This document shows positions 56,590 to 64,000 of a stretch of DNA of 64,000 nucleotides, one piece after another. This stretch comes from Marasmius tenuissimus (Eukaryota > Basidiomycota > Agaricomycetes > Agaricales > Marasmiaceae). A program made the translations under genes and the position numbers. A model generated the notes under the pieces. It saw only the letters and a program-made list of their open reading frames with translations, was not told the origin of the DNA and searched no databases. How positions within the stretch are numbered: the first letter of the stretch is position 1; every line of letters starts with the position of its first letter. The stretch covers positions 1,054,001 to 1,118,000 of the forward strand of contig JAQOTA010000070.1 of assembly GCA_029532415.1 (NCBI GenBank), given 5' to 3'.

Positions 56590-56597
56590 TATAAAAA
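56590..56597 (+). promoter_or_regulatory. TATA box of the glycopeptide gene
   Basis: TATAAAAA 74 bp upstream of the start codon, in an otherwise GC-balanced promoter. Confidence 0.6.
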
Positions 56598-56670
56598 GTC
56601 CTCTGTGCAAGGTGAATCCTACCAGAGCTCTTCTCCAGTTCTATCTCTTCTCGGCCTCACATAACCAACC

Positions 56671-57537
56671 ATGCAACTCACCTCTGTCTTCACTACCCTC
56701 GCCGTTCTCGCTGCTGCTGGCACCGTCATGGGCGAGCGCCATACCGTCACTATGGTCAACCGGTGAGCAGCTCGTCTAGCAGCCATCATCGTTCGACCCC
56801 TCGATACTCATTACTTTTTATCCTCACAGTTGCGGTCGTGGTACTCCCCAACTTATCCGTGGACCCAACGTCTTGTCGTCTGGAGGATCCTACACCGAGA
56901 ACGGCGTCCTCGCCTCAGCGATTGCCTACCTCCAAACCGGCAACTGTCTCTTCAATGGCGGTGAGTGATTACATCTGAAATCATGACGGGGAGAGATGAG
57001 ATGTTGACTAAACTCGGGTACAGAGAACTGTATGACTGCTGAGGTACGTTCTGATCTTTGTGGCGAAGATATCAAACTTAATAAATCCACGCAAATAGCT
57101 TACCTTGAAGAACGCAAACCCTTCTCAGCCTGGGTCGGGATCTAGTGTCAATCTTTCTTTGATTCCACCGTGAGTTTTGTCTCCGTCTGATTCCACCAGC
57201 GGGACTCACTCATCGGAATCAATTCTCTCTAGCCACGCGTTCAACGTCCCGATTGCCTTGAAATACACCGGGTCTTGTTCCAACGGTGTTACCTGTATGT
57301 ATTTTTTTTGGCCATCTATTCTATTTAGTTTCTGACGAGATCTCCACCCGATATCAACACTCATTAGGCTCCAACACCAACTGCCCTACGACGGACGCGT
57401 TCCGTGTCCCTTCCGACACTCAAGCTCAACGTGCTTGCCAGAACAACGATGTGAGTTATCCGTTCGGCCTATTCGATTTTGTTGAGACTAACCACCTGTT
57501 TGGGTAGGTCAACTTGGAGATCACTTTCTGTCCTTGA
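56671..57537 (+). CDS. Secreted glycopeptide/thaumatin-like small protein, seven or eight exons
   Basis: Exons separated by introns of about 40-65 nt with GTGAGC, GTGAGT, GTACGT, GTGAGT, GTATGT and GTGAGT donors encode about 162 residues. Signal peptide MQLTSVFTTLAVLAAAGTVM. The mature part has the family pattern HTVTMVNRCGRGTPQLIRGP, VLSSGGSYTENG, AIAYLQTGNCLFNGENCMTA, LIPPHAFNVPIALKYTGSC and a final NLEITFCP. Ten cysteines suggest about five disulphides. Agaricomycetes carry many such proteins, annotated as glycopeptide and related in pattern to thaumatin-like folds; their role is not established. No disruption is seen. A TATAAAAA box lies 74 bp upstream. Confidence 0.75.
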
Positions 57538-58043
57538 GTTTGAGTCGGACAGCTTGAATACATCGGCTTTGGGGTGGGAATCTGCAACTAAATGGCTAAA
57601 AAAAGGATAGGAAATCAAGTAGTTTTATGTATGGTTCAATCAATCACAATGGGTTTTTCGTTAGTTTCAGAATCAAAAGTACTCTGCGCTTATGAGGGGA
57701 TGACATTGAGATTTGTCGATACGCGGACAACTTGATGGGAGCATCGTCCCACGGTTTCGGACTTTACGGAGTGCTGATGTGGACCTCCGTCCATTCCTGG
57801 ACCAATCTATAAACAGCTAACTTACCAGTCCCAATTGAATCTTCCAGCAGACCGAACATTGACATATGGGGATCACTAAAAGCTGAAATCCCGAACGTTT
57901 GATAGTGAGCACAAATACTTGCTTCCCAAATTCAGGCTCAAATAGATTATACAAGTGTTCCTCACGGGCTTTGGATAGCACCGTAAGTAGGCTTTCGAGG
58001 CAATATTATTGAAAAAGAAAATGATACAAAAATTTACGACTGG
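57538..58043. other. Intergenic stretch after the glycopeptide gene
   Basis: No gene or repeat is recognised. Confidence 0.4.
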
Positions 58044-58290
58044 ATCACAGCTAGCCCAATAATTCTAGCAAGTTTTGTGATTTTTCGTGCTCAGGATTTT
58101 TGTTTACTGTATAAACACAATGTTATTTCCTACTGAATGTGAACTGAATGAGCTCCGTAGGTGCTAGTGGGGCCTATTACCCTCCCACACCACAACTGTA
58201 CTGAATCAGGTCATATTTAGTTTGATCACTAAACAAAAATCCTGAGCACAAAAAACCGCGAAACTTGCCAGAATTGTTGGGCCAGCTGCA
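58044..58290. repeat. Inverted duplication of the O-methyltransferase 3' end
   Basis: Plus-strand 58044-58108 resembles the reverse complement of 58218-58285 (both contain GTGCTCAGGATTTTTGTTTA, and TAGCCCAATAATTCTAGCAA against TGGCCCAACAATTCTGGCAA). The arms of about 65 bp are separated by about 110 bp and could form a hairpin. One arm is the tail of the pseudogene described next. Confidence 0.6.
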
Positions 58291-58821
58291 AACAGAACTC
58301 GAGTAAACACGTCTCCGCAAAGTCCCAAACCTCAATCAGCTCGAGGCCCGCTTTCGTGCTAGAAATAAATGTGGTTAGCCTACTGAGTGTGAGATTGATG
58401 AGCTCAACTGACCCAAGTGCCACATACCCCTCACATGTTCTCTCGTGGCTGTTGCACGTTGCTGGCACATTCTGCGATCCGTTAGTACGATGTCCTGGTT
58501 TTAATGCCGGATATTACCTGTTCCGTAGTTGGAAAGTAGTGGCGCGGGGCCTGAAGGTTTTATGAATGGTCAGCGTCCCCTAGATTTACCATAAGGCAAG
58601 GGTCGAGCACACATTCTCAATCCCGACTTTGTTCGAGTCATTAGTGCTGTTTTCTAAGTAGATGTGTTTCAAAATAAGCTCGTCTTCAAAAAGTGGTGAG
58701 ATTAGGTACTGGAAGATTTCGGAAGATGACTTACGGATAAGCAGACGGCTTTGCAGCGTCATAGTGCTGGCTAAATTGCGGAGAATTGTCATAGCATCCG
58801 AGTCTGGCCAGTCGTGTATTA

Positions 58822-59203
58822 CTGACCTATTTTATTCAATTCGTATGGGGCTTTCGGTGTGACGAAAATTTTTGCCGGTGCAAATTCGTCTAGTGGGCAA
58901 GTGACTGGTGACAAGAATGAAAATTCGTATGAAACTTTCAGGCCACCGGTCACTAGGAGAGAACGAGCGAAGAGGACGACGACGGGTGTGGCTGCCGCAA
59001 GCAGAAATCCGCGAAAAACACCTGATTAGGGCCAAAAAATCCTGGAAAAGGTAAGTTTCTCGCCTTTTTTTGAGCGTCTCTGAAATTTGTCACATGTTGA
59101 GACAATTTGTATGACCACCCTGTGACTGGGTGACCATACGAAAAATTTTTGTATGCTCAGGGGCCTGTGACGTGTGATATACAAATTGAATAAAATAGGT
59201 CAG
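58822..59203. mobile_element. 382-bp Tc1/mariner-like MITE, copy 2, inside the O-methyltransferase
   Basis: Terminal inverted repeats CTGACCTATTTTATTCAATT at both ends (reverse complement on the right), flanked by TA (58820-58821 and 59204-59205). The methyltransferase reading is interrupted exactly here: CFCIDEAR-like coding before, IHDWPDSDAM after. Same family as 52961-53110 but longer. It has no transposase. Confidence 0.8.
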
Positions 59204-59576
59204 TACGTGCTTCATCTATGCAGAAACAAAGTGAATAAAACCTTTACGAAGAAGGCGCCAAAAACAAACAAAGTATATATCCTGAGTCCTGACCCACAAC
59301 GGGTGCTTGCTGTAAGAAGTTGACGGGAACGAATCAGACCTATTCAGCATTCAATGCCTCTGAAGGTTTATTGGACCATAGCTGAAAGGCATGTCAATGA
59401 ATGCTCTGTGAATTAGTATGCTTTATACGTACTATTTTGCTTGTTTCAGCGGTCCTGGAAGATCTTGTAGGGTAATGGATAAGTGGGGGTGCGCCTTGGC
59501 TACTGCTAGAGGTACGGTTCCGACTCCTGAGCCCACATCGCAGAGGGTTGTAACCTGAGGCATCGTAGCCCACGGG

Positions 59577-60045
59577 TGTTACGAATCCACCTATTGTTTT
59601 CCCTTTCCTTGGTCCCCAGGTACTTTTTCCTCATGTTTTTCTCTTTATTTCCCATGGTTACATGCTCTCACCATTGCATTCTGGCCCCCATATCATTACC
59701 TGGTACTACCTGGTGTTCCACATTGTTTCCAGATATTTTCCCAGCATACCATATGGTTTCCACTATGACCCTGTTTCCACATGTATCCCTTGATTCTTAT
59801 CATTTGTTCTTTCAGTTTTCCTCTTTTACCTTCGCTCCCATGATATCTCTACAGCTTGGTTCTGTCATATATAATCATGGACACTTCTAGATAGTCCCCC
59901 AGTCTGACAACTTCATCTCATAGTGCCTGTATCCAGCATGTACTATCTTACACTTGCCTTACTCAAATCCATCTTCTCTACTTCGCACTCTTGACCCTGT
60001 TGGTGGCCTGAGGGGTTTTCCTAGTCACTGGCCTCGTTCTTGACA
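59577..60045. mobile_element. 469-bp solo LTR inside the O-methyltransferase
   Basis: Starts TGTTACGAATCC and ends GTTCTTGACA (TG...CA), flanked by the 5-bp direct repeat ACGGG at 59572-59576 and 60046-60050. The interruption falls within the FPWATMP segment before the SAM motif, so the excised reading joins in frame. A single LTR with a 5-bp target duplication and no internal region indicates LTR-LTR recombination after insertion. Confidence 0.85.
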
Positions 60046-61101
60046 ACGGGAAGTCTGGGCAGCTCAGGTAAGGGACATGATTTAAACTGAGGGCAAATGA
60101 ACTCACTGTCCGCAACTGATATCTCTCCACTGGCCATACTCCACCCTGACATGGCTTTATCGGAACGCAAGGGACGTCAAAATTAGCTCAAGTGCTCCCC
60201 AAGGATACGAGAGCCTAGTGCAAACCTGTGCCACGTCCGGCTTGTGAATGAGGATACAGATATCATTAGTTTCGTTTCAATGTGGACAATCTTGAATCAC
60301 TAGACCTACATGAACCTTGCACCAGTCAAAGAACGAAGCATCCTTCACCTCTCTATGTACTGCGTACGAGAAAGCGGTCTTATCAACCGCGACACTCGCC
60401 CCATATTCCGGGTCGACGAAGGCCTCTGGAATAGAATTAACGCCCTGTAAGACCTTCCTGGTGAGCAATACAACAAGCGCCGACACGGGATTTGAGCTCA
60501 GGAGCATGAGAGACAGCCGTGTATTTGCGAAGGTGTTGTCTGACACTAACACAAAAAGAGTTTCCCGCAGTGAGATTCGAAGATAGCAAATCCTAATAAG
60601 ACGAATACAACACCTTCTTTGAAACATCCTCGGGTCGCAAGGAGGCGTAGAACCTGTCTGAGTTTGTTCGTGTCGAGGGAAGCTTCGGCCACGATCCTTT
60701 CGATATGCAAGCCTTCGGGAGAACCTTTCAATAGATCGGCAATTTTTCTTTCGACAACGAGCCTCATGCACGGAGCTTCGTAAGGTATGCTTCGCTGAAG
60801 GGAGGGTCTCAGATATGATAGCTGGACTGACAAAAAGGTAAAAAGGAAACTGATGTTGACAATTGTGTGCATCGGTTGAGCCAACGTCGTACAGAGACGC
60901 TCACAGGCCCCCGCTAACACTCGAATGGCCTGCTTTAACGCCAAGATGTTTGAAGCAGAATCGAGAAAATGAAGCGTGGTGTCACTAGGCGACGGTATGC
61001 CATCCCCGGTCTTGCGATATTCCCGCCACTGCGCCGTGTGTGGCACACTTAATGAGCTCCATAAGAGCATCAATATCGAGAGTATCTGTAAGGGCAGTCA
61101 T

Positions 61102-61621
61102 AGCGAGGAAGGAGAGCGGTATGCACAAGTTTCACAAGTGCATACAACCACAGGGCTTTTATACGCCTTTCAATTGTCCTTGTAATTGCAGACAAATACG
61201 GGTGATAGTTATGACAAGACAATTTGGAGACTCCCAACAATTTAGTATCAGTTTTTCAGCGTCGATAGATGCCCATAGTATCTAAACGAGCCTCGCAATT
61301 GAGATCTAATTCATGTGATGGACAAGGGCACAGGACGGCAATGAAGAATGCTGAGAGGAGATGTTTTTGGGTTTTTGGGTTATCGATATAATATATCATA
61401 ACGACAGCGCGTGTGCTTTTTACTCGATTCATCTGAAGCCACAAGCGCCACCTCATCAACTTCTATCAAGGTGGCGCAGGGACAATATAGTAATCCTAGT
61501 GAGACAAGACGGTTCGCAAGGGCGTGTATTGATAGCGTTATCTTCTGTGAGGGAAGGAGGGGCAACTCTTCGATTCATTGGTATTAGGGTCAAATGACGA
61601 TAGACAGTGAAGGAGGGAAAT
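61102..61621. other. Intergenic stretch between the methyltransferase and the copia LTR
   Basis: Promoter of the former methyltransferase. No other gene is seen. Confidence 0.4.
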
Positions 61622-62010
61622 TGTCTCGGTCCACTCTGCTGGTTTGAACGAGTCGCGAGTAACGGTGAAGAGTATCGAGTTTACCGGAAGAGCGGAGTTG
61701 ACGAGTAGTGAAGAGTAAGTCGGAGCTAGGGCTCAACGTAGAAGAGAGAAAGTAGAATGATAATTATACAGGACGAGAGAGAGAGCTTATATACTGTAGA
61801 GTGAACTACGGAGTCCAGATATCTAATCTGTAAGTACATATGACGAAATGGAGATAGAGGCATAGGGCATGAGAAATGAGTAAGTGAGATCGTAAAAGTG
61901 GAGATTAACTACTGTGCATGATATAGTACAGATCGGAGGTCAAGGGTTGTATAGTACAATAGGTCCTAGGGTTAGTGAGGTCATAAGGTGTGTATATAGC
62001 GTGTAATTCA
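61622..62010 (-). repeat. Probable 3' LTR of the copia element
   Basis: On the minus strand the polypurine tract GAGGGGGAGAGT directly precedes TGAATTACAC, the likely LTR start; the stop codon TGA of the polyprotein is this same TGA. A TATATAAG promoter word lies at about 61789. The lower boundary (end ...GAGACA at about 61622) is a guess based on TG...CA; the 5' LTR is outside the window. Confidence 0.45.
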
Positions 62011-64000
62011 ACTCTCCCCCTCAGCGCCGGTGGCGAGGTTGAGTTGTGAGACGAGGTCTAAGTGACGAGGCGCTGAAAGAGCCTTGGTGAAAATATCGGC
62101 GAGGTTGGAGTCGGTATGGATGTAGCGAGGTTCAATGTCTCCATTCTTCACGGAGTCCCTGCAGAAGTGGTGGCGAATAGCAATGTGCTTAGTGCGGGAA
62201 TGAAGGTCTTGGTTCTGAGCGAAAGCGAGTGCTGCCTGGTTGTCGACGTGGAGAATGGTGGGTTCAGGTTGGGGAGAACCGAGTTCGGCAAGAACGGCTC
62301 GGAGCCAGATAGCCTCACGGGTGGCGTGTGTCATGGCCATGTATTCGGCTTCCATGGTGGAAAGAGAGACGGTGGGCTGCTTCTTGGCTGACCATGAGAT
62401 CGGTCCGCCGTAATGGAATAGGAAACCTGATATGGAGCGGCGATCGGAAAGGTTACCAGCCCAATCTGCATCGGAGAAGCCGATGAGTCGATCATCAGAT
62501 GTGATACCGCCTAAAGTGAGTTGTAGATTGGCGGTGCCTTTAATGTAGCGGAATACACGTTTGACGGCAGTCCAATGTGCCTGGGAAGGATTGGAGGAGA
62601 ACTGGGATAGATGAGTGACAGCGAAAGCGATGTCAAGACGGGTCCCCAAAGCAAGGTACATGAGGGAACCGATGGCGAGTTGATAAGGAGTGTTCTCCAT
62701 GGAAGGGTCGGCTTCACCAGCGGGAAGAGGTGCGAGTTTGACATGAGTGTCGAGTGGAGTGGGAGCGGTGTTGGCGTTGGTGAGTCCGAGTCTGTCAACA
62801 ATCTTCCGCGCGTAGCTAGCCTGTGAAAGGTAGATGAGGCGTTTAGAGCGGTCACGGTAAATTTCAAAACCGATCATAGCGCGGATTTCACCCAGGTCGT
62901 TCATCTCGAAGGAGGAGCCGAGTTCTTGTTTGGACTGAATGAGGCGTTGCTTGGTGGTGGCGAGAGCGAAGTCGTCGATGTGAATAGCCAGGAATTCGAG
63001 ACCGTTAGCATATTGGCGAATGAATAAGGTAGGGTGAGAACTCAATGGACGAAAGCCAAACTTTGCGAGTTCTGTCTCGTAAACTCCACGCCAAGCATTT
63101 CCAGATTGTCGTAAGCCGTAAAGTGCCTTGTGCAGTTTCCAAACATTGGTGGTGCCGTCGTTAAAGCCGGGTGGTTGAATCATGTAGATCTCGTGTTCGA
63201 GTTTGCCGTTGAGATAAGCGCCTACGGCGTCCATGCAGTGGATCTCGAGATCTAGGGATGCGGATAAGGAAAGGAAGAGGCGAAATGATTCGAGTCGGAG
63301 TGATGGAGCGTATGTGTCTTTGAAATCTATATCGCGTTGTTGAGTGTATCCCTGCGCAACCAGTCGAGCTTTAAAAATTTCCTCATTGCCTCCCTGCGCA
63401 GGCTTATACTTGAATACCCATTTCGACTTAACAGTCTTTCGATCGGCGGGGAGTGGAGCTGACGTGTAGGTACCTTTCTTCTGGAGAGTAGCGAGTTCCT
63501 TCAGCATGGCTTCGCGCCATTTGGGCCAATGTGGGCTAGCTTGAGCTTCAGCGAGTGAGGATGGTGAAGGGATAGGTTCGTCGAGTGTAGTTGTCATCGC
63601 GTATGCAGTAACGTCAGGTTCGTCGGCAATAAGTGAATGATCAGGCACAGTTGTCCTCCATGCGTCTGGACGATTAGCCTGATTCGGGGAGTTGAGATGC
63701 CGGAATCCTGGATCTGGGATAGTGCTGCGAGTTGTAGTGCGATCTGGTGCTGTGGCAGTGGTGTGGTCGACGAATCCAAAAGAAGTCTGAAGTCCCTTCA
63801 ACTCATTTGTCAAGCGTTTAGGTGCTGGGGTTCTGATGATAGGTACCGTTGTCTCAGTTGGAGTCTGCGGGAAGGATAGAGTTGGTGGAGAAAGAGGGGT
63901 AGGAGTGCTAAATGGAGTAGGATGCGATGGTTGGACAGGAGTGGTAGATGAGATCTTGGAAGTGGAAGGAGTTGGAGTTGGAGATGGAATCCGAGGAGCC
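62008..64000 (-). mobile_element. Ty1/copia retrotransposon polyprotein, reverse transcriptase and RNase H part, continues beyond the window
   Basis: An uninterrupted minus-strand frame runs from the right edge to TGA 62008, at least 664 codons. From the edge: a Ser/Thr/Pro-rich linker (PTPSTSKISS...), then EAQASPHWPKWREAMLKELA, and the copia reverse transcriptase (SKWVFKYKPAQGGNEEIFKA, LDLEIHCMDAVGAYLNGKLE, ALYGLRQSGNAWR, AIHIDDFAL). After a connection region comes RNase H (GFSDADWAGNLSDRRSISG, SLSTMEAEYMAMTHATREAI, HVDNQAALAFAQN, HTDSNLADIFTKAL). The metal-binding aspartates of RT (D in HCMDAVGAYLNG, DD in HIDDFAL) and RNase H are all present. The element replicates by reverse transcription in cytoplasmic particles. 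This half looks intact and possibly active. Confidence 0.9.

Larger units (their letters stand above)
58300..61101 (-). pseudogene. Fungal O-methyltransferase pseudogene split by a solo LTR and a MITE
   Basis: Pieces in order on the minus strand match a fungal SAM-dependent O-methyltransferase. The N-terminal helices start at ATG 61101, with a frame slip near 61045. The dimerisation winged helix follows (IADLLKGSPEGLHIERIVAE, then KLRQVLRLLATRGCFKE), then FANTRLSLMLLSSNPVSALV. The SAM site is FPWATMPQVTTLCDVGSGVG, just after the LTR, with LSITLQDLPGPLKQAK. Next come FVPVNFLQQAPVV with stop codons, IHDWPDSDAMTILRNLASTM beyond the MITE, and the C-terminal GLELIEVWDFAETCLLEF. The GSGVG glycine motif and the acidic VLQDLP-type end of strand 2 are intact, but the gene is interrupted by an LTR (59577-60045), a MITE (58822-59203), stops and a frameshift. 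It cannot encode a functional enzyme. Confidence 0.85.

Noticed and set aside
20041..59310. Shared word GACCCACAACGGGT at about 20065 and 59291
   Set aside because: Similarity does not extend past 14 bp on either side, so chance cannot be excluded.
59576..59890. 104-codon hydrophobic plus-strand frame
   Set aside because: Falls entirely inside the solo LTR, whose pyrimidine-rich strand gives artificial hydrophobic translation.

Overview
The window looks like nuclear DNA of a filamentous basidiomycete, most likely an agaricomycete close to Rhizoctonia/Ceratobasidium. That placement is an inference. It rests on very short GT-AG introns (about 40-85 nt) in nearly every gene, tRNA genes with introns beside the anticodon, and gene families typical of that group: a family 3 pectate lyase, a MYND zinc-finger family, lineage-specific F-box families, a small multi-pass membrane family, a glycopeptide/thaumatin-like secreted protein and a Ty1/copia retrotransposon. 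No housekeeping gene is recognisable apart from three tRNAs. This is an accessory, duplication-rich and transposon-rich region.

Layout. 0-3.5 kb: a multi-pass membrane gene cut by the window edge and a four-exon F-box gene. 3.9-7.6 kb: a 479-bp hAT-like MITE and a 2.6-kb element bounded by inverted repeats. 8.8-14.0 kb: two tandem copies of a two-exon F-box-like gene. 15.2-19.3 kb: two tandem copies of a second F-box family, the first carrying a frameshift, each followed by decayed coding sequence on the opposite strand. 20.9 kb: tRNA-Ala. 21.7-24 kb: degenerate coding-like sequence. 24.0-29.5 kb: a decayed array of a small secreted cysteine-containing protein family, with two intact genes and several relic promoters. 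30.8-35.4 kb: two tandem MYND-finger genes, one broken twice. 37.4-38.5 kb: a six-exon pectate lyase. 39.5-43.5 kb: repeat-derived DNA with a heptamer minisatellite, a dispersed CCTCCGAAG motif and an orphan 196-codon frame. 44.1-51.9 kb: a tandemly duplicated gene pair made of a four-helix membrane protein (X) followed by a helical/disordered soluble protein (Y). 53-55.7 kb: a mariner-like MITE, tRNA-Phe and a second tRNA-Ala. 56.7-57.5 kb: a secreted glycopeptide. 58.3-61.1 kb: an O-methyltransferase pseudogene split by a solo LTR and by a second mariner-like MITE. 61.6-64 kb: the 3' half and 3' LTR of a copia element that continues off the window.

How it fits together. The pectate lyase, the glycopeptide and the small secreted proteins suggest secreted functions of a plant-associated fungus. 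The F-box, MYND and X/Y pairs are tandem gene-family expansions caught at different stages of decay. The X/Y pair is the best candidate for an undescribed two-component system, because both members were duplicated together in the same order and strand. Exon boundaries were worked out by hand from splice signals and paralogue comparison and have not been tested against transcripts.
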